Source of the DNA: Azolla caroliniana
Taxonomy: Eukaryota; Polypodiophyta
Length of the DNA: 64,000 nt
Direction of reading: 5' to 3'
Assembly: GCA_043228905.1 (NCBI GenBank)
Contig: JBHGNT010000006.1
Location: 18,104,001 to 18,168,000 of the forward strand
This document shows positions 42,177 to 52,360 of this stretch, in pieces. Position 1 is the stretch's first letter; each line of letters begins with the position of its first letter. A program made the translations under genes and the position numbers. The notes beneath the pieces are model-generated. The model was not told where the DNA came from and did no database searches. It worked only from the letters and a program-made list of their open reading frames with translations.

Positions 42177-44939
42177 TTATGGAGAATCACTACTATAATT
42201 AATATACAATGACGATTCCTCCTCGTCATCCTCGGATGTACCAATCAGTGCATTATCTTCGTCATAAACCAAATGGTTTGACTCTAGATTATATGTAGCT
42301 GATCTTGTTTGCCTTCGACTCGAGCCACCTTGTAGACCTGGTAATTTTTCTTTTATTATATCTATTGTTGACTTCCTTAATCGTTCGGATTTTGTAAGCG
42401 TGAAGTCGTACATGATGATATCCACATCAAAGATATCAAGGGTCGAGGTGTTATGAATGTTTTGCTTCCTCTTCCTACCTCCCCTTGTCGTTGGGCATTC
42501 AATCATCTCCATTGTATACTTACCCGTAAAAGCATTTGCACTTCTAGTGTTGTACCAATGAACATTTATAGACTTGATCATGTTTTCTATTTCATGCATT
42601 AGAACTTCTTTAATTTTACCAACCCAAAATTGGTGGCCATGTGAGTTCTCATTAGCCAGCGTTGCAATCACCATCTCCATTGCGAGCTCTTGCAAATTGT
42701 CTTGCCATCTAGCTTCGGCTGCTTTGGTCATCCTTGGTCCCACATAAATGTCTCTTTGTTGTGGATGGACCAAACTGTCATTAATCGCATTTGCTGGTTG
42801 CTCCGGAGTTTTATTTACAAGCTCATGTTGTAGCGACCATGTGAATGGCGTTTCCAAATTCCAATTATCACCAAATACACAATTGTCTATAATTCCTTTC
42901 TGATCACTAAAAAATACATCCCACCATGACATGTCTTTTTGTGCGACATATTTCTTTGCGGCCTCAATATTCTTTATTTTTTCTTCTAAGGCTTGGAGCC
43001 ATTATTGTTTTTGTTCCGAAACCAAGTCACTATGCAACTATCCTTTCTTCTCAATTGGCATTTGTTTAGCTCCATGGACAATTGTACTCGGCATACAAAG
43101 TAATAACTGGCAACCACCTTCAGGTTCCCATGTTGTAGAAGATGAACATTGTTTAGCATACAAAAGCATAGAACCACTTATTTCATTTTTTTTATCATAA
43201 AAATGTGATTGAAGATTATATTGTTTAACTGGGCGAGCACTTTAACATTCCCAACACCCCCATCTGATATATATCTCTTAAAGTCATTTACCCTTCAAGT
43301 GTAACACTTTTGGGCGTGCTGTATATGCATCACAAATGACCTCAAATAGTTTTGGTAATGTGAAAGCATCATGCCGAGACAAATGTCTAGAGAATGTGCT
43401 AAACATCTGATCTATATGATCATGTGTGTGGCCAACCAAAAGAAAATCGACTTTCATTTTTCTAAACGATACTTGGTTGACCAACATACTTAGATAGCCA
43501 ACCACAATTGAATTTTTGTTCTATCTAACAGTATTGTCCAATTGAATGTATATAACAAGGGGGAAGGGTTGGCCCCAAGACATCAAAACTCGGTGAATCA
43601 CTTTAACTGTTAGGTTAGGGTTATTATGAACATTGGGGTATGTAATGAAGACGTGAGGTCCAACAGACCTATTATAAGCCAAGCATCCCACCAAGTGCAT
43701 TTGAACAAGGCACTCATCATTGATGTCTTTGGGGAGCCTCCGCATATACGGCAAGCACGTCTTCTTCAGGTCCATGCCATCTATCATTAAGCACATGTAT
43801 TGTTCGGGCCTCTTCAAACACTTCTCTCTATGATGCATCGCCTTCTTTTGTTCTAACGATTGTGCCTCACGATGCTCCTGTACTTACTTCTTACTGATAT
43901 CCTTTTCCATTGATGTCTTTGCACCATTAGCCAAACTTTTAAGATTTACACAAATGGAGCAATACCCCATGCGTACTTTACGCGGAATGATAACATTTGA
44001 AAACCGAGCTCTCCAGAATCTTGTGAATTGGTTATATGTGATAGATTTATTACATGATCCCACCATATCTGATCGATAGACATCATAAACTTCCTGACAT
44101 GTGTAATTATCAGAAAGGTGCATCCTACCTATAGTGGGCATTACTTCACAATTTAACTGAAAATAACTTTTCATCCAACCAATAGCATGTCTTCCAATTG
44201 TACCTTTTATATTTGGAACCTCGTTACAATTGAGCATCTGATCCCGGTTAAGTAGACGTTGGTGTACTCTATGTAGCCGCATGTTACTAATACATAACGC
44301 AATTTTGAAGGCAACTCTACAGATCTGTTGCTCGAATGATACTTTGATCCCCGTACATTTGTCAGACACTAGTTGCATATGTGACCCAAGGTAAGTGTCT
44401 TGCTCATCACTAGTCATTGAAAAATAGTATCGGCTTAATTCTCGCAACTTTGATTTTCCAATCATAGACATACAACCACTGGCACAACATATTTTGTTGA
44501 CATCAAATCCAATTTGCTTATCTAATGTCACCAAGTTAAATCTGGCCAGATGAATTCTACGTGGGATTCTTCTAATATGCATAGGGCTTCCAGATTTTTC
44601 TTCCTGCATAGAAGTTGGGGTAACCTTGTTACAATCCAATTCTTTGTTGTGACCATCGCCCATGATATTCAATGTTTCATTGGCACTACCTTCCTTCTTC
44701 ATATCTTTATTAATATCGTATTCTTTAATAGAGAACTCTTCACATGTGTCATTCACATGTGTTGTAGGTGAAGATGAGCTCAAACAATACTCTTTGATAG
44801 AAATGGGTGAGTTTGTCGATAGACAATATTCTTCAATAGAAAATGGTGAGGCTGTCAACAGACAATACTCTTTGGTAGAAAAGGAAAAGTCTGATGACAA
44901 ACAATATTCTTCAATCGAGAACTATGAGTCTTCACTCAT
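42177..44939 (-). pseudogene. Transposase-like protein of transposon T (GHTHDHIDQ family), decayed
   Basis: About 920 codons in essentially one frame. Residues ~6-60: four to five 13-residue repeats (FSIEEYCL-S-SP type). Middle: Cys-rich region (KICCASGCMSM; later YCSICVNLK). Putative catalytic core: LMIDGMDLKKT (~385), VIYIQLDNT..NKN (~466) and FLLVGHTHDHIDQMFS (~500), giving Asp residues in a DDE/D-like spacing. The C-terminal part has SWWDVFFSDQ and an acidic tail. Stops: TAG 44924-44922, TAA 43886-43884, TAG 43523-43521, TAG 43040-43038, TAA 43004-43002. Frameshifts near 43287 and 43225. The core motif matches what I recall as DUF7869; that name is from memory. No introns seen. Confidence 0.72.
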
Positions 44940-44999
44940 GGCTTAAGGTCCACACAAAGCTCTTCAAGTTATGTGCTTGGGCTAATATAAAAAACTGAT

Positions 45000-45812
45000 A
45001 AGCTCCTCTCTAAACATAAACTCCTCTCTAAACATAAGCTCCCTCAATATAATGTCCATATTATTTAATATTATATTAATACAATAAATAAAGATCTTAT
45101 TTTTAATATAATAACTTTATTCAACATATTAATAATTACTTAAACTAGTTAGTATAAAGTCTAATAAATTATATTTTATACCTTATTAATCCTTTAATAT
45201 GTAATTTAAATTAAATTAACTTTAGCCATCAAGTATAATATATTTACAATCATTACCAAGCCATATATATGTTGGTTTAAAGTTAAAATCATTGGTTAAT
45301 TAATGGCACCTATATTTAATATAGAACTTCTCAATCATTGGTTCATTTGTGCCCACCATTTTAAATATAAGCCTTTTCAATCATTGGTTTATTCATGAAC
45401 CTCTATCATTGTTTTATTTATGACCTTCAAAGGCATTGTATGTTAGTTTGAGTATTTAATCATTGATTCATTCATCACCATCATTTAATTCAAATCCATT
45501 AGACAGTCATTAGTACATTCAAGATTATGTACTAAATAAAGTGTACTAAGGTCTAAGAAAAAAGTGTCTTAAGGTCAAAGAAACTCTTTCTTAGGTCTAA
45601 CTAACTAACCTTAAGCTTACCAAACCCAGTTAAAGTAACTGTGGTTACTTTAACCATAGTGGTCAATCCCTATAAATAGGAAGACCCCCTCATTTCGCAA
45701 TCACTCATGTGCAGAACAGAGCATACGAGCACATAGAGCAAACAAAGCACAAACAGCCCAAAGCACGCAGCACCAAATTGTCATCTCCCCGTAAGCATCG
45801 ACGACGAGAATC
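45000..45812. promoter_or_regulatory. Divergent promoter region of transposon T
   Basis: AT-rich region between the two start codons. TATAAATAGG at 45671-45680 is a good TATA box for the plus gene, with its ATG at 45813. A short upstream open frame starts at 45707. On the minus side only a weak TTTATATTA near 44985 is visible. Confidence 0.55.
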
Positions 45813-45847
45813 ATGTCTTCGAAGAAGAGCGAGCGCCAAGAATCCAG

Positions 45848-46503
45848 GTAAGCGGTTGGCAGTATGAACATTTTTGTAAATATGTTTTCGCAGTCAAGAA
45901 CTCGATACGACGTATCGAGTTCCTGAATAAAACACAAACCTAAAATAGGAACTCGATACACCGTATCGAGTTCATATATAAAACATAAACTTTAAAAAGG
46001 AACTCGATACGCCGTATAAAACACAAACTTTATACGCCGTATAAAAGATACCAAATTTATGTCCAATTCAGACTTTTTTAGTGACATTTGCTACATTTTG
46101 TAACATTTAGCGCCCTTATTGAAACAGATTTTATGACCTATAATAGCTTAAAATAATACAAAATAACCCACGAATTACCTTTATGATACCAAATTCAAAT
46201 CTATCGTATTAAATTTCTCAACAATATAGGATATGGAATCAATATAAACCATACCTACCCTCCAATATGATACATATCCTTGTAAAATTATTTAGATATA
46301 TAATATTCGAAGTTGAATAGCCCTTACTAGATTTAAATTCACAATAAAGGTCTATCATGTTCACAAAAAGTATGATTGATATTTACAGTTTAGCACAAAT
46401 CGCTTGCTAGTTTTTGTCTTGGTGTGCTTATGTATATTTTGATATGCAACCTTAATCTAGGCAACCAACTAACTTATATTTTCACACATCCTTTCTTAAA
46501 TAG
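45848..46503 (+). other. Intron 1 of the plus-strand gene in transposon T
   Basis: GTAAGC donor and TTCTTAAATAG acceptor. Splicing joins the two parts in the same reading frame. It contains a palindromic repeat array (45898-46044). Confidence 0.6.
45898..46044. repeat. Palindromic repeat array in the intron
   Basis: Two 25-bp palindromes GAACTCGATACGACGTATCGAGTTC-type (45898-45922, 45949-45973), spaced 51 bp apart, then two partial copies (46000-46017 and 46031-46044). Confidence 0.8.
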
Positions 46504-48383
46504 GTCGTTTGAGAACTTGTCAGACCGACTTGTGAAGAAAATAAAGCTCTGAATTCAGGGCTCTCCAATTGAAACCCAGAAACAAATAGTTCCTCAGAAC
46601 ATGAAGAGAGAAAAAAAATTTCTCTTCGACGAGGAGACAAAATCTCAACCATTAGACGGAATTAGCCAAAAGGAAATGTTAGTTGCTACTGGTGTTGAGG
46701 ACCTTTCTGACCGTGATTTAATGGACAAGGAATGGTGTATGCAGTACGTCGACTCCAAGAAAAACGTTGTGATGTATACAACAAAGAAGAAGGGAGACGG
46801 TCAGCTTGAAAATGACACTGCATTTATGTACAACCATATTTTACGATTTGACTACAAAGGTTTAGATTCAGCCAACATTCTTGTAATGATAGAGTGCTCG
46901 AAGGGGGTACGTAAACTGTACCTTTCTGAAGATCGACTAGTAAAGGAATCTTGTGGGCCAGAATCTTTTAAAAAAGATCTACAGAGCTCACAAAACCTTA
47001 TGTCACCTTGAGGCCTTATATACAAGGCCATGTAACTCTAAGGGAGCGCTTTCCCTCCCCGATGAAGGCCCCAAAAAGGGCATCTAAAGTGCAATCAAGA
47101 CCAGCAAAAAAGAAGACCACTAAAATGTCGGACTCCGACTCATCAAGCTTAACCGAAGATGAGGACACTAGGGGGACGCGAGGTGCTGAGCTGGCATCTG
47201 GTGTGTTGTCATCCGAGCAGAATAAGATACGGAAAGAGTTAATGCAGCGCAAACTGCTAAGAAAAGGGCAAGTGTTTAATTTGCCTATAACACACATCCA
47301 TCAACCCCCAGTAGATGTAAAAATAGGACGAAGAATCTCAAGAAAAAAATGAAAATAAAATCTACATGCTACAATTCTGCCTTTCATTGTGGTGGTAGAT
47401 CCCGAAGAATGTTCCACAACTGAGAACTTCGACGTGAGAAAGCATGATCAATACAATTACTTTGTAATTGGTGCATCACATTCTGCTGAAGCACGCCAAC
47501 AACTTGTTAGAGAGCACCCACCGACTTTCTTCTTCAAGTATGCTGAGTGCAAAATATACATGGGCCTCACAACTAAAGAGGCAAAGCTTTTGGCATGGAA
47601 CCACAACAACGACAACGACTATAGGAAAAAAACGTCATCTATTGAATGGATAAGGTTCTTCCACCATGAATACCTGGACGTCAAACAAAAGTTTGATGTG
47701 AAGCTACACCCCGGCCTACGATGTCAATGCTTCATGAGGTCGGCATTGTGGTGGATGATAATGTTAAGTCGGATGGTCTTCAGAAATATGAGTCCTGGTT
47801 TCAACTTGCCTTTAGAGATAGAGAAGTATGGGACCTACAAGATCAAATCTTCTCAATGTGGGAGAATAAGGAGGTCAAGGGTCAACGACAAAAGAAATGT
47901 AAGGTAGACCCTCAGCTAGAATTAAAGTCACAAGTGGCCAAGAAAATTGATTTGACAATTGAAGAAGCGGTTGACGACATGAAGCTGTCTACGTGGAGAG
48001 CGATGCAAGGTATTAAGGACGAGCAACTTCTTGTGTCTGTTTTGTTAAGGGTTGTGGCGAAAGAATTTAGCCTTGAAGAAATGGTCATTGAATTCAGTAA
48101 GTAAGTCTTTCAAGTAGAATTGTTGAATTTAACCTTAACATAACATGCTCGTAGAATTGTTGCCATGATTGTCCATGTTGTTATTTGCGACCAATTGTCG
48201 AGATTTTCATTCCGTGTCTAATATATACCAGTCCATATATTATGGATCTTTGTCTTCTATTGTTAAAACTATTATGTTTCTCTTCCATTGCTGCTTAGAT
48301 TGTGTAGTGTGTTGATAATGCTTCCACTAGCGTTATCGACATGTTCTTATACGCTTGTAGTTCCACTAGCGTTATCGCTCGGA

Positions 48384-48663
48384 GTTTGATCCCGTGTGGA
48401 TCACCTAAGGAATAGATTAGATCAATTTTAAATACAAGTATTGAAACCCTTTATAGGTTTGTTATTTCAATCACATTATCCTAAAGTTCATTGTCTTACA
48501 TTGTCCATAATTATATACATATGGTTTCATCCCATGCGAACAAAATAAGGAATAGATTAGATCAACTTTAAATACAAGTATTAAATACCTTAATAAGTTT
48601 GTTATTCCAATCACATTATCCTAAAGTTGACTATCCTACATTTTCCACAATTATATACATATG
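48384..48663 (+). repeat. 140-bp tandem duplication in transposon T
   Basis: Two adjacent units 48384-48523 and 48524-48663, clearly similar along their whole length with scattered substitutions. Upstream, CCACTAGCGTTATCG occurs twice (48325 and 48363). Non-coding, 3' of the plus gene. Confidence 0.82.
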
Positions 48664-48996
48664 AGTATGGGTCAAAGTATAAATTATAACTCATTTTATT
48701 AGTATGGTTACAAGTACACCTCATATTTTTGTAAAACTTACCAAAATAACTTTAGTGTTTGTCATGTCCCACATTAGTGAGATATTGAGCCATTGTTCAA
48801 CTTTATTATGCCTACATTAACTTATCAACACATCCAAAATTATTTGAATTTCTAATGATCTCCACTCGGAGACCTATCATGTATTTTTATATTTGCAAAT
48901 TCTAATCAAGTTGTGGAACATGTGATACTAGTGCATCCAATTTTTGTAGAGAGGGTATATTTGGATATTTTCAAGAAGATTCTACAAGTGGAATAT
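48664..48996. other. AT-rich right subterminal region of transposon T
   Basis: No open frame or motif seen apart from the hairpin next to the terminal repeat. Likely subterminal cis sequence. Confidence 0.4.
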
Positions 48997-49028
48997 GTGA
49001 TCCTTCCACTTGTGAACGCGAACGTGTT
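48997..49028 (-). repeat. Right terminal inverted repeat of transposon T
   Basis: The inverse complement starts AACACGTTCGC. Its inner part forms a 10-bp perfect hairpin with adjacent sequence (ACAAGTGGAA at 48984-48993 against TTCCACTTGT at 49004-49013). Confidence 0.88.
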
Positions 49029-51388
49029 AGTACTAAAACGACTTCGAGAACATGGTCTTTATGCAAAGCTGGAAAAATGTAGTTTCGAGTGCAACTAGGT
49101 AGAATTTTTGGGCTATGTCATTTCCTCGGAAGGCATCTCGATGGATCCAGCTAAGGTCAAAACGGTGGTAGAGTGGCAGACTCCGCGTTCGTTGCGAGAT
49201 GTGCAATGGTTTTTAGGCTTTGCCAATTTTTACCGCAAGTTCATGCAGGATTACTCAAAGCTTGTTCTGCCTCTCACACAACTTACCAAGAAGGGACAAT
49301 CGTTCGTTTGGTCTGAAGAAACGGACATGGATTTTGAGAGTCTTAAGAAGGCATTTACATCAACTCCTATTTTAGCTCATGTTGATCCACAAAACCATTC
49401 ATCATTGAAGCAGACACGTCGAATTTCGCCTTGGGTAGCATTCTGTCTCAACAAGGCGATGATAAAAAGCTACATCTTGTGGCTTTCCATTCACACAAGT
49501 TTGACGCTACGGAAATCAACTATGAAATTCATGATAAGGAGCTATTAGCAATAGTGCACTCTTTTACGCAATGGAGGCATTTTCTAGAGGGGTCTTCTCA
49601 TCAAGTCATCGTATTTAGTGATCACAAAAACCTTGCCTACTTTCAGAATGCTCGTGTGTTAAATCGATGTCAAGCTCGATGGGCCCAATTCCTCACTTGT
49701 TTCGACTTCAAAATTACATATCATCCGGGGAAGCAACAAGGGAAGGCAGATGCATTATCACGGCGCTCGTATCTAGCACCGCGTCCCAGCGAGCCGGCTT
49801 TCGAATACCAAAAGCAAGTAATCCTTGGACCGGCATGACTGCAAGCAACGTAGGTCTTTGGTATGCCCTTGGATTCCCACGTTATCGATACCATACGTGA
49901 GGACTTAAAGACATATGCTTTCGCTCAAGCCATTCTAGCACAAATTGATACCTCTCGAGCATCTTGTTCACAATCGCAACAACCAGGTATGGACTATCAA
50001 CAATTCGAATGTCATGATGGATTACTATTCTTTAAGAAACTCTTGTATGTTCCTAATGGTACTTGTCGCCTTCTAGTAGTCCAAAACTGTCATCACACAT
50101 ATATAGTTGGGCATTTTGGTAGTACTAAAACACTAGATTTAGTACAATGATCATTCTGGTGGCTCCATATGCGACAATTTGTCGAAGATTTTGTTCGGAC
50201 TTGTGATACATGTTGCGGAGCAAAAATGCCAAGGCATCATCTATTTGGTTTATTAGAACCATTACCAATTCCAAGGAAGCCATGGCAATCCCTTGCCCTA
50301 GATTTCATCACAGATCTTCCGGTCTCTAAGGGATTCGATGCGATCTTAACAGTATTAGATCAATAGACGAATATGGCTCATTTCCTACCATGTACTAAGG
50401 AAATCTCCAGTGAAGAAACCGTCGAAATTGTCATGCATGAAGTATTTCGGCATCATGGCCTTCTCGATAGTATCATCAACGACAGTGGACCCCAGTTCGT
50501 CTCGAAGTTCTGGAAGCACCTCTTTAAAAGGCTTAAGGTCACTTGTAACCTCTCCTCTGGCTACCACCCGCAAACAGACGGTCAAGCAAAATGAACAAAT
50601 CAAACGCTGGAGTAGTATCTTCGGTGCTTTTTAAGCTATCATCAAGATGATTGGGCGAATATTCTCCACTTTGCCGAATTTGCGTATAATAACTCTATCC
50701 ACTGATCAACAAAGGTGACACCATTTTATGGTTACACGGGTTGTCACCCCCGATGGTGTGTATTTGAAACCCCAGAGTTACCTACAAATCCTTGTGCAGA
50801 GGATCGTTTGGAGCGGCTACGTAAGATACAAGCGGATTTATCTACTCATCTCCAACAAGCTCAACAAACACACCAGGTTTACGCGGATCGTCATCGGCTT
50901 CCATCCAGTTTTGACATTGGAGATCTAGTGTGGCTACTACGACAACACATCAAGACTACTCGTCCATGCGAGAAGTTGCATTATCGGCAATTAGGTCCTT
51001 TCCATATTTATCGGAAAGATTAATGATGTCGCTTTTGGTCTCGATCTACCTCCGCAGCTACGGATACATCCGGTGTTTCATAGTTCTCTCCTAGAACCCT
51101 ATCAGGATTGCACCATCCCAAGTCGTATTAAACCACCTCCACCCCCGATCGAACTTGAAGATGGACTTGAGTACGAGGATGCCGCCATCCTCGATTCCAA
51201 GATTGTTCGCAACAAGCTCTACTATTTAGTCGATTGGCTAGGATATAGTCCCAACGAACGTACTTGGGAACCGATTGAGAATGGGACCAATGCTCGTGCT
51301 CTTCTTGAAGACTTCCATCGTCAATATCCAGACAAACTAGGTCCTCAACCCAAAACGACTTGTGACACTCGTCGTTTTAAAAGGGGGA
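49029..51388 (+). pseudogene. pol: RT thumb, RNase H, integrase and chromodomain of gypsy L
   Basis: RT resumes at LVLKRLREHGLYAKLEKC, then RNase H (VAFHSHKFDATEINYEIHDK ~49481), integrase zinc finger (~50095-50220), core (LDFITDLPVS ~50297; LDSIINDSGPQFVSKFW ~50462, Arg to Ser change; HPQTDGQAK ~50568, Glu to Lys), and a chromodomain (LYYLVDWLGYSPNERTWEPI, 51219-51278) which identifies a chromovirus. Stops near 49098, 50148, 50364 and 50592, and frameshifts near 49400, 50580 and 51020. It ends at the polypurine tract (~51378). Confidence 0.87.
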
Positions 51389-51520
51389 TATTACATGAGT
51401 CGAGCTCTTACCATTAGGCTATGTATTGTAATATGAAGGATATTTTGTTCATTTAAGTTTTCCTATACAAATTTGATGTTTATTCCAGATTTCTCTGGAA
51501 CATTCTAGAAACTTCAAGAG
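51389..51520 (+). repeat. Partial 3' LTR of gypsy L
   Basis: Preceded by AAAAGGGGGATA. It starts at ACATGAGTCGAGC, so the first ~45 bp of the family LTR (TGTCATGATA...) are missing. It is cut at 51520 in mid-U3. Confidence 0.78.
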
Positions 51521-51869
51521 TATAAATATGATTTAGGGCAATCCCTTTATGTATGTCGAAGGTTGTTATCATTATCCTTGTACAGAGGGAAAGAGAGAGC
51601 AAGAGAGACACAAAAAAATTTCAATTGTAACCGCCGATTGGCAAAGACATAGAGCTCGAGGTCGTTGCCTCTGAGTCTTGCCTTATATCCTCTTTCTCTC
51701 ATAGTGATAGTTGGAGTCTGTGGGCTCTCGTGGATTTTCCCGATTAGGGTTTTCAACGTTAACATATGTTGTCGTCTCATTCTGTGTAAGTGCATCAATC
51801 TTCATTTATACTTTGTTTCCTTCCATTGAGTGTTTCAGACTCGGTTGTAGCTGAGCACCATTCCTCTCA
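51521..51869 (+). repeat. Partial copia LTR M (K family)
   Basis: Matches the second part of solo LTR K, with the same AGGTCGTTGCC and ATAGTGATAGTTGG tracts and end CCTCTCA. The 5' part is missing at the junction with the gypsy L LTR. The internal region of its own element is absent. Confidence 0.7.
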
Positions 51870-52255
51870 CAACGTTGATAGCTCCATCAACCGGTACAAG
51901 GCCCGATTGGTGGCCAAAGGCTATGCATAGCAACACCGCATCGACTACAACAAGACATTTGTCTTGGTGTTGTTGGCGGTAGAGGCCGCAAAGGGATGAC
52001 ACCTACACCAGATGGACGTGAAGAACACATTCCTACAAGGAGAGCTTGAGGAACAAGTGTATATGGTGCAATCTCCCAAATTTCAGTTCCAATTGAACAC
52101 ATCAATTGTCTGTCGACTGGAGAAGTTCCTCTACAAACTAAAGTAAGCCCCACGTGCTTCGAATGCGAAGATCACGTAGTGACTGCGTTCGAAGGGGTTT
52201 GCTGCGTTGAAATCAGACTCTTCACTATTCATCCGGCTGGGTCGGAATGGGCCGG
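51870..52255 (+). pseudogene. Copia N fragment, RT of the E family
   Basis: SSINRYKARLVAKGYA, then HLHQMDVKNTFLQGELEEQV and VCRLEKFLYKLK, matching copia E RT (37080-37400). Stops after GYA (51928) and AAKG (51997) and after KLK. About 130 codons are left, ending in an AT microsatellite. Confidence 0.78.
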
Positions 52256-52263
52256 TAAGCATT

Positions 52264-52360
52264 TTGCTTTATATTATATATATAAAGCAATATATATATA
52301 TATATATTATAAAATCTATAATATATATATATTTTTTATATTTTATAATATAATTTTTGC
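52264..52360. repeat. AT-rich microsatellite
   Basis: TA dinucleotide runs and TTTTATA-type sequence forming strong potential hairpins, at the junction between copia N and gypsy O. Confidence 0.8.

Larger units (their letters stand above)
45813..48104 (+). pseudogene. Second gene of transposon T, spliced, possible ParB/sulfiredoxin-like domain
   Basis: Exon 1 45813-45847 (MSSKKSERQES) ends CAG/GTAAGC. A 656-bp intron ends TTAAATAG at 46503. Exon 2 continues in frame, interrupted by one TGA (46550-46552), then MKREKKFLFDEE. A frameshift near 47000 leads to a Lys/Ser-rich linker, then FNLPITHIHQPP, LPFIVVVDPEE, YNYFVIGASHSAEARQQL and KIYMGLTTKEAKLLAWNHN. That order resembles ParB/sulfiredoxin-like folds. 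Stops follow KK (47350-47352), with possible shifts in the A-run there. A last frameshift near 47715 leads to a helical C-terminal part ending 48104. Function unknown; probably an accessory transposition protein. Confidence 0.6.
41810..49028. mobile_element. DNA transposon T, 7.2 kb, 32-bp inverted termini, two divergent genes
   Basis: Inserted in the gypsy L RT, and deleting it restores the frame seen in gypsy A. Ends 41810-41841 and 48997-49028 are inverted copies with 3 mismatches in 32. The flank AGTA is repeated at 41806-41809 and 49029-49032. It contains a minus-strand transposase-like gene (44939-42177) and a plus-strand spliced gene (45813-48104), divergent from a central AT-rich region. 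No RT, RNase H or integrase motif is present. Both genes are decayed. Confidence 0.85.
22970..51520 (+). mobile_element. Ty3/gypsy element L, host of several nested insertions
   Basis: The plus-strand gypsy is reassembled from pieces in order: 5' LTR 22970-23380, gag start 24162-24480 and 30026-30147, gag end and protease/RT 40201-41809, RT-RNase H-integrase-chromodomain 49029-51388, partial 3' LTR 51389-51520. The gaps are copia C, copia D (with copia E inside) and transposon T. Piece ends match continuous sequence in gypsy A, apart from a ~320-bp gag deletion at 30147/40201. Confidence 0.85.

Noticed and set aside
42931-43200. 89-residue plus-strand frame with hydrophobic run (MSFCATYFFAAS)
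   Set aside because: Antisense to the transposase-like gene, whose reading in the same place gives sensible protein.
44550-44946. Plus-strand frames opposite the EYCL repeats
   Set aside because: Mirror of the repeat in the antisense direction; the minus frame continues into a long protein, the plus frame does not.
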